Source: Polynucleobacter sp. AP-Ainpum-60-G11 (lineage in GTDB: Bacteria; Pseudomonadota; Gammaproteobacteria; Burkholderiales; Burkholderiaceae). Taken from it: DNA of 64,000 nucleotides. Numbering within the stretch: the stretch's first letter is position 1; each line of letters opens with the position of its first letter. The notes beneath the pieces were generated by a model. That model was not told the DNA's origin. It was given only the letters and a program-made list of their open reading frames with translations, and did not search any database. Location of the stretch: the NCBI RefSeq assembly GCF_018688375.1, contig NZ_CP061318.1, forward strand, positions 62,001-126,000. Direction: 5' to 3'. Positions 1-9,530 of this stretch are shown in pieces. The translations under genes and the position numbers were made by a program.

Positions 1-128
1 ACCATGCTCATGACGAAGCTGGTCAATACAAGATGGGTGATACCGTTGAAATTGCTGAATCAAAGCCAATTTCACGCACTAAATCTTGGGTTGTGACCCG
101 TTTAGTTCAAGAATCCAAAGGTATTTAA
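1..128 (+). CDS. rpsQ: 30S ribosomal protein S17, C-terminal part
   Basis: Partial gene: the 5' end lies outside the window and only the last 41 complete codons are present, in frame from base 3, ending in TAA at 126-128. The visible residues (HAHDE..., then [20 protein letters not shown]) match the C-terminal half of S17, a primary 16S rRNA-binding protein. It is the last gene of the S10 operon in the usual bacterial order and is followed directly by a hairpin terminator that separates it from rplN. Confidence 0.95.
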   Translation, partial: HAHDEAGQYKMGDTVEIAESKPISRTKSWVVTRLVQESKGI

Positions 129-137
129 AGAAATATT

Positions 138-175
138 AGGGATTTTGGCGAACTTTCTTGCCAAATCCCTGTTTT
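138..175 (+). terminator. Rho-independent terminator after rpsQ
   Basis: AGGGATTTTGGC (138-149) pairs with GCCAAATCCCT (160-170) with one bulged T and a 10-nt loop, and is followed by GTTTT. It sits 10 bases after the rpsQ stop and would end the S10 operon. Its 3' arm overlaps the putative -35 box of the next promoter. Confidence 0.7.
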
Positions 176-187
176 GCGTAGTATGAT
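158..187 (+). promoter_or_regulatory. Candidate sigma70 promoter of the spc operon
   Basis: TTGCCA at 158-163, an 18-base spacer, then TATGAT at 182-187. Transcription would start near 194 and give rplN a leader of about 120 bases. The -35 box lies inside the rpsQ terminator hairpin. The assignment rests on consensus match and position only. Confidence 0.5.
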
Positions 188-238
188 AGAAGGCTTCTCT
201 GGTTTGATTGGGGGAAGCAGTGTTTTTTCATTAATTCC

Positions 239-262
239 GGGTTTTAACTTTCGTTAAAGCCC
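239..262 (+). promoter_or_regulatory. Hairpin in the rplN (spc operon) leader
   Basis: GGGTTTTAAC (239-248) pairs with GTTAAAGCCC (253-262) over 10 pairs, one of them G-U, with a 4-base TTTC loop. It has no T-tract behind it, so it is not a terminator. It lies in the probable 5' leader of the spc operon and could be a ribosomal-protein binding structure. That role is inference. Confidence 0.4.
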
Positions 263-314
263 ATAGACGGAACCAAGACTGTTTGCCTTTGGCTAACAAG
301 TTGGGGATTAAAAA

Positions 315-683
315 ATGATTCAGACCGAAAGTAGATTACAGGTCGCCGATAACACAGGCGCCAGTGAAGTTTTGTGCATCAAGGTATTGGGCGGCTCTAA
401 GCGTCGTTACGCCAGTATCGGTGATGTCATCAAAGTGACTGTAAAGTCCGCTGCTCCACGTGGCCGTGTAAAAAAAGGTGATATTTATAACGCCGTAGTA
501 GTGAGAACTGCTAAGGGTGTACGCCGTCCAGACGGCTCATTGATTAAGTTCGATGGAAACGCTGCGGTATTGCTCAACGCTAAGTTAGAGCCAATCGGCA
601 CACGTATCTTTGGACCAGTTACGCGCGAATTGCGTACTGAGAAGTTCATGAAGATCGTTTCTCTCGCCCCCGAAGTTATTTAA
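315..683 (+). CDS. rplN: 50S ribosomal protein L14
   Basis: 122 aa, the normal length for L14. It opens with [16 protein letters not shown], the conserved family start, and ends in the usual [14 protein letters not shown]14 binds 23S rRNA and lies at the subunit interface, where it contacts the 30S subunit. It is the first gene of the spc operon, preceded by a 186-base spacer with a terminator, a promoter candidate and a hairpin. rplX follows after 9 bases. Confidence 0.99.
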   Translation: MIQTESRLQVADNTGASEVLCIKVLGGSKRRYASIGDVIKVTVKSAAPRGRVKKGDIYNAVVVRTAKGVRRPDGSLIKFDGNAAVLLNAKLEPIGTRIFGPVTRELRTEKFMKIVSLAPEVI

Positions 684-692
684 GAGGCTGAT

Positions 693-1001
693 ATGAAAAA
701 GATTCGTAAAGGTGATTCAGTAGTTCTTTTGACTGGCCGCGATAAGGGCAAGCAAGGAACAGTTACAGCCGTTCTCGAGAACAAATTGGTAATCGAAGGC
801 GTAAATATTTACAAAAAGAGCGTTAAGCCAAATCCAGCAGCCGGTGTTACTGGCGGCATGATTGACAAGACGATGCCTGTTCACATTTCTAATGTGGCTG
901 TGGTTGACGGTAACGGCAAACCATCACGTGTTGGTATCAAACTCGTGGACGGTAAAAAGCAACGTTTCCTCAAAACCACTGGCGCAACTTTAAGCGCATA
1001 A
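693..1001 (+). CDS. rplX: 50S ribosomal protein L24
   Basis: 102 aa, full length. The N-terminal KOW motif ([20 protein letters not shown], about residues 3-22) is the RNA-binding signature of L24, an initiator of 50S assembly that sits near the peptide exit tunnel. It lies in spc-operon order between rplN and rplE. Confidence 0.98.
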   Translation: MKKIRKGDSVVLLTGRDKGKQGTVTAVLENKLVIEGVNIYKKSVKPNPAAGVTGGMIDKTMPVHISNVAVVDGNGKPSRVGIKLVDGKKQRFLKTTGATLSA

Positions 1002-1017
1002 GGGGCACGGAGAAATT

Positions 1018-1560
1018 ATGAGCACACGTTTTCAAGAACATTATCAAGCTAAAGTTGTTGCTGATTTGATCGCCAAATTTGGTTACAAGTCAGTAATGGA
1101 AGTTCCACGTATCACTAAGGTAACCCTCAATATGGGCTTGGGCGATGCAGTGAACGACAAGAAAATTATCGAAAATGCAGTTGGTGATTTGACTAAAGTT
1201 GCAGGTCAAAAGCCAGTTGTGACAAAAGCGAAAAAAGCGATTGCTGGTTTCAAAATTCGTCAAGGCTACCCAATCGGCGCCATGGTGACATTGCGTGGTG
1301 CACGCATGTACGAATTTTTAGACCGTTTCGTGACTGTTGCTTTGCCACGCGTACGTGACTTCCGTGGAATTTCCGGCAAGGCATTTGACGGCCGTGGTAA
1401 CTACAACATCGGCGTTAAAGAGCAAATCATTTTCCCTGAAATCGAATACGACAAAATTGATGCCCTCCGTGGTCTCAATATCAGTATTACGACGACCGCT
1501 AAGACTGACGAAGAAGCAAAAGCTTTGTTAGCAGCGTTCAAATTCCCTTTCCGCAATTAA
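1018..1560 (+). CDS. rplE: 50S ribosomal protein L5
   Basis: 180 aa, full length. Family landmarks are visible: [11 protein letters not shown] near residue 34, the [17 protein letters not shown] basic stretch, and [17 protein letters not shown]5 binds 5S rRNA within the central protuberance and contacts S13. In E. coli the rplE start region is where S8 represses the spc operon; I did not identify such a site here. Confidence 0.98.
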   Translation: MSTRFQEHYQAKVVADLIAKFGYKSVMEVPRITKVTLNMGLGDAVNDKKIIENAVGDLTKVAGQKPVVTKAKKAIAGFKIRQGYPIGAMVTLRGARMYEFLDRFVTVALPRVRDFRGISGKAFDGRGNYNIGVKEQIIFPEIEYDKIDALRGLNISITTTAKTDEEAKALLAAFKFPFRN

Positions 1561-1569
1561 GAGGCTAAC

Positions 1570-1875
1570 GTGGCAAAACTATCCCTAATTGAGCGCGAGA
1601 ATAAGCGCACAAAAACTGTAGAGAAGTACGCTGTAAAGCGTGCTGAACTCAAGGCAATCATTGCTGATCAATCACGCAGCGATGAAGAGCGGTATGAAGC
1701 TCGCTTGAAGCTACAGGCACTTCCACGTAACGCAAGCCCGATTCGTCAAAGAAATCGTTGTTCATTAACCGGTCGTCCGCGCGGTGTATTCAGCAAGTTT
1801 GGTTTAGCGCGTAGCAAAATTCGTGAAATCGCCTTCCGTGGCGAAATCCCCGGTTTAACCAAGGCCAGCTGGTAA
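1570..1875 (+). CDS. rpsN: 30S ribosomal protein S14
   Basis: 101 aa with a GTG start at 1570, 9 bases after the rplE stop. This is the long, zinc-free form of S14: the CxxC zinc motifs of the short form are absent, and the C-terminal [20 protein letters not shown] segment is typical of proteobacterial S14. It belongs to the head of the 30S subunit. Confidence 0.98.
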   Translation: MAKLSLIERENKRTKTVEKYAVKRAELKAIIADQSRSDEERYEARLKLQALPRNASPIRQRNRCSLTGRPRGVFSKFGLARSKIREIAFRGEIPGLTKASW

Positions 1876-1899
1876 GCGGCGAAAGAATTAGGAGAACTC

Positions 1900-2295
1900 A
1901 TGAGTATCAGCGATCCAATCGCCGACATGTTGACAAGGATCCGCAATGCGCAAGCAGTGCAGAAACCCGTAGTCTTGATGCCGTCGTCAAAAGTTAAAGT
2001 AGCTATTGCAAAAGTCTTGCAGGATGAAGGTTATATCGATAGTTTTGAAATCAAAGGTGAAGCAGCTAAGCCAGTGCTACACATTGAACTCAAATACTAC
2101 GCAGGCCGCCCTGTTATTGAGCGTATTGACCGTGTTTCTACACCAAGTCTACGTATCTACAAAGGCCGCCACGACATTCCTGAAGTGATGAATGGCTTGG
2201 GCATCGCAATTATTTCAACCCCACAAGGCGTAATGACAGACCGCAAAGCTCGTGCAAACGGCGTTGGTGGCGAAGTTATTTGCTACGTCGCGTAA
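1900..2295 (+). CDS. rpsH: 30S ribosomal protein S8
   Basis: 131 aa, full length, with the conserved start [15 protein letters not shown] and the C-terminal [20 protein letters not shown] segment. S8 binds the central domain of 16S rRNA and in E. coli also represses the spc operon mRNA. AGGAG lies a few bases before the ATG. rplF follows after 10 bases. Confidence 0.98.
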   Translation: MSISDPIADMLTRIRNAQAVQKPVVLMPSSKVKVAIAKVLQDEGYIDSFEIKGEAAKPVLHIELKYYAGRPVIERIDRVSTPSLRIYKGRHDIPEVMNGLGIAIISTPQGVMTDRKARANGVGGEVICYVA

Positions 2296-2305
2296 GGAGA
2301 GAGAT

Positions 2306-2839
2306 ATGTCCCGCGTTGGAAAATCACCTATTCCAGTACCTAAGGGCGCTGAAATCAGCATCAACGGTGCAAACATCACTGTAAAAGGCCCATTGGGTAC
2401 TTTGACACATAACTTGCATCCTTCTGTTGGTTTGAAACAAGAAGATGGCGTATTGACAGTTATTTTAAATAACGACACACCAGAAGCTGGTGCACAGTCA
2501 GGTACAGCCCGCGCACTAGTTAACAACATGGTTGTTGGCGTAACTACTGGCTTTGAGCGCAAGCTCAGCTTGGTAGGCGTTGGTTACCGTGCTGCAGCTC
2601 AAGGCGAAACATTGAAGTTGCAGTTAGGTTTCTCACACGACATTATTTACAACCTGCCAAAGGGTGTAAAAGCTGAGACTCCAACTCAAACTGAAATCAT
2701 TATTAAAGGTTCCAACAAGCAGCAAGTTGGCCAGGTTGCCGCTGAAGTTCGCGCATACCGTTCACCAGAGCCATATAAAGGCAAGGGCGTTCGCTACGTG
2801 GATGAGGTTGTGCACCTGAAAGAAACTAAGAAGAAGTAA
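2306..2839 (+). CDS. rplF: 50S ribosomal protein L6
   Basis: 177 aa. An in-frame start exists further upstream, inside rpsH, but the conserved L6 N-terminus [17 protein letters not shown] begins at 2306 behind a good ribosome binding site (AAGGAGAG), so this start is chosen. The C-terminal signature [14 protein letters not shown] is present. L6 lies near the factor-binding region of the 50S subunit. Confidence 0.98.
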   Translation: MSRVGKSPIPVPKGAEISINGANITVKGPLGTLTHNLHPSVGLKQEDGVLTVILNNDTPEAGAQSGTARALVNNMVVGVTTGFERKLSLVGVGYRAAAQGETLKLQLGFSHDIIYNLPKGVKAETPTQTEIIIKGSNKQQVGQVAAEVRAYRSPEPYKGKGVRYVDEVVHLKETKKK

Positions 2840-2852
2840 GCGAGATTAAAAA

Positions 2853-3206
2853 ATGAATAAAGACGAATCCAGACAAAGACGCGCTAGGCAGACTCGTATT
2901 CGCATTGCCGAAGCATTGGCAAATCGCTTAACAGTTATCCGTAGCAACTCACATATTTCTGCACAGGTATATAGCCCATGCGGAACCAAAGTTGTAGCAG
3001 CTGCTTCAACAATGGAAAAAGATTTGCGCCAAGCAATCAAAAACGGCGGCAACGCTGATGCGGCTAAACATATCGGCAAATTAGTTGCTGAGCGTGCTGT
3101 TAAGGCAGGCATTGTTGATGTTGCTTTTGATCGCTCCGGTCATCGTTACCACGGCCGTATTAAGGCCTTAGCTGAAGCTGCGCGTGAAGCCGGCCTGAAG
3201 TTCTAA
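2853..3206 (+). CDS. rplR: 50S ribosomal protein L18
   Basis: 117 aa, full length. The basic N-terminus ([12 protein letters not shown]) and the C-terminal [24 protein letters not shown] segment are diagnostic. L18 binds 5S rRNA together with L5. It stands in standard spc order between rplF and rpsE. Confidence 0.98.
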   Translation: MNKDESRQRRARQTRIRIAEALANRLTVIRSNSHISAQVYSPCGTKVVAAASTMEKDLRQAIKNGGNADAAKHIGKLVAERAVKAGIVDVAFDRSGHRYHGRIKALAEAAREAGLKF

Positions 3207-3224
3207 TAGGGTTTAGGAAAAAAC

Positions 3225-3743
3225 ATGGCAAAAATGCAAACCAAGATGCAAAACGAAGAGCGTGATGATGGTCTTCGCGAGAAGATGATTGCTGTTAATC
3301 GTGTAACTAAAGTGGTTAAGGGTGGTCGTATTCTCGGCTTCGCTGCACTCACTGTAGTTGGCGATGGCGATGGTCGTATCGGCATGGGCAAAGGCAAATC
3401 AAAAGAAGTTCCAGTTGCTGTTCAAAAGGCAATGGACGAAGCTCGTCGCAAGATGATCAAAGTTTCCTTACGTAAAGGTACTTTGCAGCACACTGTGATT
3501 GGTAAGCATGGCGCGTCACGCGTGATGATTTCTCCAGCTAAAGACGGTACTGGCGTTATCGCTGGTGGCCCAATGCGCGCAATTTTCGATGTAATGGGTG
3601 TAACTAACGTTGTTGCCAAGTCACTTGGCTCAACAAACCCTTACAACATGGTTCGTGCAACGATTGATGGCTTGAGCAAGATGAGCACTCCTTCTGAAAT
3701 TGCTGCCAAGCGCGGTAAGTCAGTTGAAGAGATTCTCGGCTAA
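3225..3743 (+). CDS. rpsE: 30S ribosomal protein S5
   Basis: 172 aa, full length. The double-stranded RNA-binding N-domain begins near residue 17 ([19 protein letters not shown]) and includes the family core [20 protein letters not shown]. The C-terminal domain has [14 protein letters not shown]5 acts in decoding fidelity and sits at the mRNA entry site with S3 and S4. Confidence 0.98.
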   Translation: MAKMQTKMQNEERDDGLREKMIAVNRVTKVVKGGRILGFAALTVVGDGDGRIGMGKGKSKEVPVAVQKAMDEARRKMIKVSLRKGTLQHTVIGKHGASRVMISPAKDGTGVIAGGPMRAIFDVMGVTNVVAKSLGSTNPYNMVRATIDGLSKMSTPSEIAAKRGKSVEEILG

Positions 3744-3767
3744 GACCAAAAGATTAGGAATCTATAA

Positions 3768-3956
3768 ATGACAACAACTAACTCCAAAGTCAAACTGCAA
3801 TTAGTGCGCAGCTTGATCGGCACACGCGAAAGCCACCGTGCAACTGTTCGTGGTTTAGGCCTCGGACGTATCAATTCTGTTTCAGAATTGGAAGACACTC
3901 CAGCTGTTCGCGGAATGATTAATAAAGTTTCTTATCTAGTTAAAGTCATTGGCTAA
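3768..3956 (+). CDS. rpmD: 50S ribosomal protein L30
   Basis: 62 aa, normal for L30. The family core [21 protein letters not shown] and the closing [12 protein letters not shown] are visible. L30 is present in most Proteobacteria, and its place between rpsE and rplO is standard. Confidence 0.97.
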   Translation: MTTTNSKVKLQLVRSLIGTRESHRATVRGLGLGRINSVSELEDTPAVRGMINKVSYLVKVIG

Positions 3957-3983
3957 TAACTAGCAAGTAAATAGGCGAAGAAT

Positions 3984-4424
3984 ATGCAACTCAATACACT
4001 CAAACCCGCAGAGGGATCCAAGAAAAATCGTCGTCGCGTAGGTCGCGGCATCGGTTCAGGCCTTGGTAAAACTGCAGGCCGCGGTCACAAAGGTCAAAAA
4101 TCACGTTCCGGCGGATTCCACAAAGTTGGATTCGAGGGCGGCCAGATGCCTATGTATCGTCGTTTGCCAAAACGCGGTTTCGTGTCTTTGACACGTCGTC
4201 ACGTTGGTCAAATCACTTTGAATGACTTAGCAAAAATCAACTTGCCAGAAGTAGACTTGTTGGTTTTGAGAGCCCATGGTTTTGCTGGCGAGCAAATCAA
4301 TGCAGTCAAAGTAATTAAGACTGGCGAACTGTCAATTGCTGTGACCCTCAAAGGTATTACAGCAACTGCAGGTGCAAAAGCGGCTATTGAAGCAGCTGGC
4401 GGCAAATTGGTTGACTTGGTTTAA
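3984..4424 (+). CDS. rplO: 50S ribosomal protein L15
   Basis: 146 aa, full length. The Gly/Arg/Lys-rich N-terminus ([20 protein letters not shown]) is the long L15 extension that penetrates 23S rRNA, followed by the [24 protein letters not shown] signature. It is a late 50S assembly protein and lies directly before secY, as in nearly all bacteria. Confidence 0.98.
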   Translation: MQLNTLKPAEGSKKNRRRVGRGIGSGLGKTAGRGHKGQKSRSGGFHKVGFEGGQMPMYRRLPKRGFVSLTRRHVGQITLNDLAKINLPEVDLLVLRAHGFAGEQINAVKVIKTGELSIAVTLKGITATAGAKAAIEAAGGKLVDLV

Positions 4425-4441
4425 TTAGTTTTTAGTAAACG

Positions 4442-5779
4442 ATGGCACTCGCTCCTACCAACACAGCAAATATTGCTCAATCAGGAAACAAGTTTGGCGA
4501 ATTACGCCAGCGCTTGATATTCCTGGTTTTGGCATTGCTCGTGTTCCGTTTGGGCGCGCACATTCCTGTTCCAGGTATTGACCCTGACCAATTGGCACAA
4601 TTGTTCTCCGGTCAAAAAGATGGCATCTTGGGAATGTTCAATCTGTTCTCAGGTGGTGCTTTATCGCGCTTCACAGTTTTTGCTTTAGGAATCATGCCCT
4701 ACATCTCTGCATCGATCATCATGCAGTTAATGACGATTGTTGTTCCTTCTTTGGAGTCTTTGAAAAAAGAAGGTCAAGCAGGACAGCGCAAGATCACTCA
4801 GTACACCCGTTACGGTACTGTGTTCTTGGCAACATTCCAGGCATTAGGCATCTCAGTAGCACTGCAGGCTCAACCAGGTTTAGTTATTAATCCTGGCTTG
4901 ATGTTTGAACTCAACACAGTAGTTACTTTAGTTACTGGCACGATGTTCCTGATGTGGCTCGGAGAGCAGATCACTGAGCGCGGTCTCGGCAACGGTATCT
5001 CTATTATTATTTTCGGCGGTATTGTTTCTGGCTTGCCAACTGCAATCGGTAGCTTGCTTGAATTAGTTCGTACCGGTTCCATGAATATCCTATCCGCATT
5101 ACTCATCGTAGTAATTTGTATTGCGGTAACTTATTTTGTTGTATTTGTAGAGCGTGGTCAGCGCCGTATTTTGGTGAACTACGCTAAGCGTCAAGTTGGT
5201 AACAAGGTATATGGCGGTCAGTCTTCATATTTCCCATTGAAGTTGAATATGGCTGGTGTTATCCCTCCAATTTTTGCTTCATCTATCATTTTGTTCCCTG
5301 CAACGATTGCTGGCTGGTTTACATCAGGCGAGCCTACCAATATGTTCAGCAGAATTATTAAAGACTTGGCAGCAACATTAGCCCCAGGTCAACCTGTTTA
5401 CACAATTTTGTATGCAGCTGCGATTATTTTCTTCTGCTTCTTCTACACAGCTTTGGTTTTCAACAGCCGTGAGACTGCAGATAACTTAAAGAAGAGCGGC
5501 GCTTTTGTTCCAGGTATTCGTCCTGGCGATCAGACTGGTCGTTATATCGATAAGATCTTGGTTCGTTTGACATTGGCTGGTGCAATTTATATGGTTTTGG
5601 TTTGCTTGTTGCCGGAATTCTTAGTGTTGAAGTACAACGTGCCATTCTATTTTGGCGGTACTTCATTGTTGATTATTGTCGTTGTTGCAATGGATTTCAT
5701 GGCTCAAGTTCAGTCATTCGTAATGCAACAACAATATAGTTCTTTGATGAAAAAAGCTAACTTTAAGATGGGCGCTTAA
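4442..5779 (+). CDS. secY: Protein translocase subunit SecY
   Basis: 445 aa, full length. SecY forms the channel of the SecYEG translocon in the inner membrane. Family marks include [15 protein letters not shown] in the first transmembrane region, the [12 protein letters not shown]-type plug area, [14 protein letters not shown], and the late cytoplasmic loop [17 protein letters not shown]. About ten hydrophobic segments are visible. It is co-transcribed with the ribosomal genes, with 17 bases after rplO and 4 bases before infA. Confidence 0.98.
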   Translation: MALAPTNTANIAQSGNKFGELRQRLIFLVLALLVFRLGAHIPVPGIDPDQLAQLFSGQKDGILGMFNLFSGGALSRFTVFALGIMPYISASIIMQLMTIVVPSLESLKKEGQAGQRKITQYTRYGTVFLATFQALGISVALQAQPGLVINPGLMFELNTVVTLVTGTMFLMWLGEQITERGLGNGISIIIFGGIVSGLPTAIGSLLELVRTGSMNILSALLIVVICIAVTYFVVFVERGQRRILVNYAKRQVGNKVYGGQSSYFPLKLNMAGVIPPIFASSIILFPATIAGWFTSGEPTNMFSRIIKDLAATLAPGQPVYTILYAAAIIFFCFFYTALVFNSRETADNLKKSGAFVPGIRPGDQTGRYIDKILVRLTLAGAIYMVLVCLLPEFLVLKYNVPFYFGGTSLLIIVVVAMDFMAQVQSFVMQQQYSSLMKKANFKMGA

Positions 5780-5783
5780 CTGA

Positions 5784-6002
5784 ATGTCTAAAGACGATGT
5801 AATTCAGATGGCGGGAGAAATTATTGAGAATTTGCCGAACGCAATGTTTCGCGTGAAGCTAGAGAACGGACATGTGGTTCTAGGGCATATTTCTGGAAAA
5901 ATGAGGATGCATTACATCCGCATTCTGCCAGGAGATAAGGTAACGGTGGAGATGACTCCTTACGACCTTACACGCGCAAGAATCATTTTCCGAGCGAAGT
6001 AA
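5784..6002 (+). CDS. infA: Translation initiation factor IF-1
   Basis: 72 aa, normal length. The sequence is a near-canonical OB-fold IF-1 ([39 protein letters not shown]). It binds the 30S A site with IF-2 and IF-3 during initiation. In beta- and gammaproteobacteria infA often lies here between secY and rpmJ. Some Burkholderiales carry a second infA elsewhere, which this window cannot show. Confidence 0.97.
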   Translation: MSKDDVIQMAGEIIENLPNAMFRVKLENGHVVLGHISGKMRMHYIRILPGDKVTVEMTPYDLTRARIIFRAK

Positions 6003-6037
6003 AGATTAAGTAGTACATATTTTTTTAGAGGTGAGTT

Positions 6038-6154
6038 ATGAAAGTTTTGGCATCCGTTAAGTGTATTTGCAGAAATTGCAAGATCATTAAGCGCAAACGC
6101 GTTGTGCGTGTGATCTGTTCTTCAGACGCACGTCATAAGCAGCGTCAAGGCTGA
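6038..6154 (+). CDS. rpmJ: 50S ribosomal protein L36
   Basis: 38 aa, starting [15 protein letters not shown] at 6038 behind AGAGGTGAG and ending in TGA at 6152-6154. It is the zinc-binding (C+) form: C11, C14, C27 and H33 match the L36 zinc ligands. It lies between infA and rpsM, as is usual. L36 is the smallest 50S protein and stabilises 23S rRNA near the L7/L12 stalk base. Confidence 0.96.
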   Translation: MKVLASVKCICRNCKIIKRKRVVRVICSSDARHKQRQG

Positions 6155-6178
6155 TCTGGTTAATTAAGAGGAAATCTC

Positions 6179-6544
6179 ATGGCACGTATCGCTGGGGTAA
6201 ATATCCCAAATCATCAACATACTGTTATCGGTTTAACAGCAATTTTTGGCATCGGCACAACACGTGCTCGCAAAATTTGTGAAACCACAGGTGTTGCTAT
6301 CGACAAAAAAGTTAAAGATCTTACTGATGGTGACTTGGAAAAGTTGCGTGATGAAGTAGGTAAGTTCATCACTGAAGGTGACCTTCGTCGTGAAGTAACG
6401 ATGAGCATCAAGCGTTTAATGGACTTAGGCTGCTATCGTGGCGTTCGTCATCGTAAGGGCTTGCCTGTACGTGGTCAACGTACTAAGACTAACGCGCGTA
6501 CCCGCAAGGGCCCACGTAAGTCTGGCGTGCAACTCAAGAAATAA
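6179..6544 (+). CDS. rpsM: 30S ribosomal protein S13
   Basis: 121 aa, full length. It starts [19 protein letters not shown] and ends with the basic tail rich in K and R ([13 protein letters not shown]) that reaches the P-site tRNA. S13 forms bridges to L5 in the central protuberance. First gene of the alpha operon; AAGAGG precedes the start. Confidence 0.98.
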   Translation: MARIAGVNIPNHQHTVIGLTAIFGIGTTRARKICETTGVAIDKKVKDLTDGDLEKLRDEVGKFITEGDLRREVTMSIKRLMDLGCYRGVRHRKGLPVRGQRTKTNARTRKGPRKSGVQLKK

Positions 6545-6562
6545 TCAAGAAAGTTTATTGAC

Positions 6563-6970
6563 ATGGCAAAACAACAATCCGCTTCTGCAGCTTCACAGCG
6601 CGCACGTAAGAAGGTTAAAAAGAACGTTGCTGACGGTATTGCACACGTTCACGCTTCTTTTAATAACACCATTATTACGATCACTGATCGTCAAGGTAAT
6701 GCGCTTTCATGGGCAACATCTGGTGGCCAGGGTTTCAAGGGCTCACGTAAATCAACACCTTTTGCTGCTCAGGTAGCTGCAGAAGTTGCTGGTAAGACAG
6801 CTATTGAATGCGGCATCAAGAACTTGGAAGTTCAGATCAAAGGCCCAGGCCCAGGTCGTGAATCAGCGGTTCGTGCATTGAACTCATTGGGCATCAAGAT
6901 CACTGAGATTCAAGACGTAACTCCAGTTCCACATAATGGTTGCCGTCCTCCAAAGCGTCGTCGTATCTAA
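6563..6970 (+). CDS. rpsK: 30S ribosomal protein S11
   Basis: 135 aa, full length. Signatures are [21 protein letters not shown] and, near the C-terminus, [19 protein letters not shown]11 lies in the platform of the 30S subunit near the mRNA exit. Its stop codon lies inside a perfect 12-base palindrome (TCTAAGCTTAGA, 6966-6977). An unusually long 118-base spacer then separates it from rpsD. Confidence 0.98.
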   Translation: MAKQQSASAASQRARKKVKKNVADGIAHVHASFNNTIITITDRQGNALSWATSGGQGFKGSRKSTPFAAQVAAEVAGKTAIECGIKNLEVQIKGPGPGRESAVRALNSLGIKITEIQDVTPVPHNGCRPPKRRRI

Positions 6971-7088
6971 GCTTAGATCTTGGCAGTACAACAGTTTTAG
7001 TAGTTTTTTATTAAAGCCCACCGTTCATCTGAATTAAAGGGTGAACTCACCGTCGGTCGTAAGACTGCGGCAAAGAAAGGAAAGCATC
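6971..7088 (+). promoter_or_regulatory. Structured spacer between rpsK and rpsD, possible r-protein leader
   Basis: Neighbouring genes in this operon are mostly 4-28 bases apart, but this gap is 118 bases. It holds GTTCATC (7023-7029) pairing with GGTGAAC (7040-7046) around a 10-base loop, and flanking ACCG and CGGT segments that could extend the fold. The 10-mer TTAAAGCCCA at 7011-7020 also occurs in the rplN leader at 254-263. S4 autoregulates its operon in other bacteria, so a role in S4 control is plausible but unproven. No promoter is obvious. Confidence 0.35.
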
Positions 7089-7712
7089 GTGGCACGTTAC
7101 TTAGGGCCTAAGGCCAAATTAGCACGTCGGGAAGGTACCGACTTATTTTTAAAGAGCGCACGTCGCGCCCTGTCAGACAAATGCAAGTTAGATACTAAGC
7201 CTGGTCAACATGGCCGTACATCTGGCTCAAGAACATCTGATTACGGCAATCAATTGCGTGAAAAGCAAAAGGTTAAGCGTATCTATGGCGTATTAGAGCG
7301 TCAATTCCGTCGTTACTTCGCAGAAGCTGAGCGTCGTAAAGGCAATACTGGCGAAACATTGCTCCAGTTGCTTGAGTCACGTTTAGACAACGTGGTGTAT
7401 CGCATGGGCTTTGGTTCAACACGCGCTGAAGCACGTCAGTTGGTTTCTCATTGCGCAATTTTGCTCAATGGTAGCCCTGTCAATATTCCATCTATTCAGG
7501 TTAAGCCTGGTGATATTGTTGCGATTCGTGAAAAAGCGAAGAAGCAAGCGCGTATTACAGAATCACTCAATTTAGTTGGGCAAATGGCAGCTGTTACTTG
7601 GGTTTCAGTTGACGCAGCCAAGCTCGAGGGAACATTTAAGCAAGTGCCTGACCGTGAAGACATTAGCGGCGAAATTAATGAAAGTTTGATTGTTGAATTG
7701 TATTCACGCTAA
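7089..7712 (+). CDS. rpsD: 30S ribosomal protein S4
   Basis: 207 aa from a GTG start at 7089, chosen because the conserved S4 N-terminus (M/V)[19 protein letters not shown] begins there and AAAGGAAAG precedes it. An in-frame GTG at 7041 would add 16 unrelated residues. The S4 RNA-binding domain (about residues 96-160) contains [21 protein letters not shown]4 is a primary 16S rRNA binder. Confidence 0.98.
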   Translation: MARYLGPKAKLARREGTDLFLKSARRALSDKCKLDTKPGQHGRTSGSRTSDYGNQLREKQKVKRIYGVLERQFRRYFAEAERRKGNTGETLLQLLESRLDNVVYRMGFGSTRAEARQLVSHCAILLNGSPVNIPSIQVKPGDIVAIREKAKKQARITESLNLVGQMAAVTWVSVDAAKLEGTFKQVPDREDISGEINESLIVELYSR

Positions 7713-7735
7713 TTAGGCACTCTCAAGGAAAAAAT

Positions 7736-8716
7736 ATGCAAACAAATTTGCTCAAGCCAAAAATTATTTCTGTTGAAGCGCTTACCGCCAACCAAGCTAA
7801 GGTTGTTATGGAGCCGTTCGAGCGTGGCTATGGCCACACACTCGGAAATGCATTACGTCGTGTTTTGTTGTCTTCGATGGTTGGTTATGCACCAACTGAA
7901 GTAGCAATTGCTGGTGTTGTTCATGAATACTCCACATTAGATGGCGTTCAAGAGGATGTAGTTAACCTTTTGTTGAACCTCAAAGGTATCGTATTTAAGT
8001 TGCAGTCACGTGATGAAGTTACTATCAATTTGCGTAAAGAAGGCCCAGGCGTCGTTACAGCAAAAGATATTGATTTGCCACATGATGTAGAAATCATTAA
8101 CCCTGATCACGTTATCGCTCACTTGTCAGCTGGTGGTAAGTTGGATATGCAGATCAAGGTTGAAAAAGGCCGTGGTTATGTACCGGGCAATATGCGTCAA
8201 TACCATGACGAAGCTACCAAGATCATTGGCCGCATCGTATTGGATGCCTCATTTAGCCCAGTAAGCCGTGTTAGTTATGCTGTTGAGTCTGCTCGTGTTG
8301 AGCAACGTACCGACCTTGATCGTCTCGTAATGACAATCGAAACAAACGGTGTGCTGTCTCCTGAAGAGGCGATTCGTCAAGCCGCTACCATTTTGGTTGA
8401 TCAGTTAGTTGTATTCGCAGCTCTCGAAAGCAGCGAAGTTTCTGGTGATCTCGCACCAAGCCGCTCTTCAATGGTTGATCCAATGTTGATGCGTCCGGTT
8501 GATGATCTCGAACTCACAGTTCGCTCTGCAAATTGCTTGAAGGCTGAGAACATTTACTACATCGGTGACTTGATTCAACGTACAGAGAATGAATTGTTGA
8601 AGACGCCTAATTTAGGTCGTAAGTCTTTGAATGAAATCAAAGATGTATTGGCGGCTCGTGGCTTAAGTCTTGGCATGAAACTCGAAAGCTGGCCTCCAGC
8701 TAACCTCGAGAAATAA
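7736..8716 (+). CDS. rpoA: DNA-directed RNA polymerase subunit alpha
   Basis: 326 aa, normal length. The N-terminal assembly domain has the [18 protein letters not shown] motif near residue 30. The C-terminal domain (about residues 245-326), which contacts UP elements and activators, shows [20 protein letters not shown] and [16 protein letters not shown]. The dimer starts assembly of the polymerase core. It sits in the alpha operon between rpsD and rplQ. Confidence 0.99.
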   Translation: MQTNLLKPKIISVEALTANQAKVVMEPFERGYGHTLGNALRRVLLSSMVGYAPTEVAIAGVVHEYSTLDGVQEDVVNLLLNLKGIVFKLQSRDEVTINLRKEGPGVVTAKDIDLPHDVEIINPDHVIAHLSAGGKLDMQIKVEKGRGYVPGNMRQYHDEATKIIGRIVLDASFSPVSRVSYAVESARVEQRTDLDRLVMTIETNGVLSPEEAIRQAATILVDQLVVFAALESSEVSGDLAPSRSSMVDPMLMRPVDDLELTVRSANCLKAENIYYIGDLIQRTENELLKTPNLGRKSLNEIKDVLAARGLSLGMKLESWPPANLEK

Positions 8717-8732
8717 TTAGAAAGGAAGCATC

Positions 8733-9125
8733 ATGCGTCACGGAAACGGCTTACGCAAACTAAATAGAACATCATCACATCGCTTGGCGATGCTGCGCAA
8801 CATGTCCAATTCTCTTTTGGAGCACGAAGTGATTAAAACCACTTTGCCAAAAGCAAAAGAATTGCGCATGGTTGTTGAGCCTTTGATTACCTTGGGTAAA
8901 AAAGATAACTTAGCAAATCGTCGCCTAGCATTCAATCGCACACGCGATCGCGATATCGTGACCAAACTCTTTACAGAGCTCGGCCCACGTTACGCAACCC
9001 GTCCAGGTGGCTACCTTCGCATTTTGAAGTTTGGCTTCCGTCATGGTGACAATGCGCCTATGGCTTTGGTTGAGTTGGTAGATCGTCCAGAAGTTGAAGA
9101 AACAGCAGTGGCTGAAGAGGCATAA
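8733..9125 (+). CDS. rplQ: 50S ribosomal protein L17
   Basis: 130 aa. It starts [20 protein letters not shown], the invariant L17 opening, and has the [23 protein letters not shown] segment. The acidic tail ([11 protein letters not shown]) is a common betaproteobacterial extension. Last gene of the alpha operon, followed by a strong hairpin terminator. Confidence 0.98.
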   Translation: MRHGNGLRKLNRTSSHRLAMLRNMSNSLLEHEVIKTTLPKAKELRMVVEPLITLGKKDNLANRRLAFNRTRDRDIVTKLFTELGPRYATRPGGYLRILKFGFRHGDNAPMALVELVDRPEVEETAVAEEA

Positions 9126-9141
9126 GCCCTTTAGCAAGATT

Positions 9142-9168
9142 AAAAGCCAGGCTTCGGTCTGGCTTTTT
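9142..9168 (+). terminator. Rho-independent terminator after rplQ
   Basis: AAAAGCCAG (9142-9150) pairs perfectly with CTGGCTTTT around an 8-base loop containing TTCG, and runs into six T. It ends the spc/alpha ribosomal transcription unit 16 bases after the rplQ stop. Confidence 0.85.
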
Positions 9169-9192
9169 TCATTTATACAGTTTAAATACACT

Positions 9193-9525
9193 ATGACCAA
9201 AGACCAATCTGCCGAACTATTGATTATTGTTACCAGCTTTGCATCGCTTGAAGATGCAAAGAAAATGGGACATCAATTGATTGAAAGCCGTTTGGCTGCC
9301 TGCGTGCAAATTCAAGAGGGCGTGCATTCCATCTATCGATGGGAAGGCAAGGTATGCGAAGGCAGTGAGGTTCTATTGTCAGCAAAGACGGTTGCAGATA
9401 AATGGATGGATATTTCTAATTTCATCCAAAGTAATCATCCTTATGATTTACCAGAGGTGATTACCTATGCTCCTGAAAAATTTGAAGCGCTGTATGGCAA
9501 GTGGGTGCAGGCCGAGGTAAAGTAA
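9193..9525 (+). CDS. cutA: Divalent-cation tolerance protein CutA
   Basis: 110 aa, typical for the trimeric PII-like CutA fold. The start is placed at the ATG at 9193, because the frame upstream reads through the rplQ terminator. Family residues include LIESRLAACVQI, IYRWEGKVCEGSEVLLSAKT and HPYDLPEVI. The role in metal tolerance is known from E. coli genetics, and the molecular function remains unclear. There is no obvious ribosome binding site. dsbD starts 5 bases after the stop, so the two are probably co-transcribed, as is common. Confidence 0.93.
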   Translation: MTKDQSAELLIIVTSFASLEDAKKMGHQLIESRLAACVQIQEGVHSIYRWEGKVCEGSEVLLSAKTVADKWMDISNFIQSNHPYDLPEVITYAPEKFEALYGKWVQAEVK

Positions 9526-9530
9526 GTCTC

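Noticed and set aside
6966-6977. 12-base palindrome TCTAAGCTTAGA at the rpsK stop as a terminator
   Set aside because: It has no loop space for a stable hairpin and no T-tract, and rpsD and rpoA must be transcribed through it.
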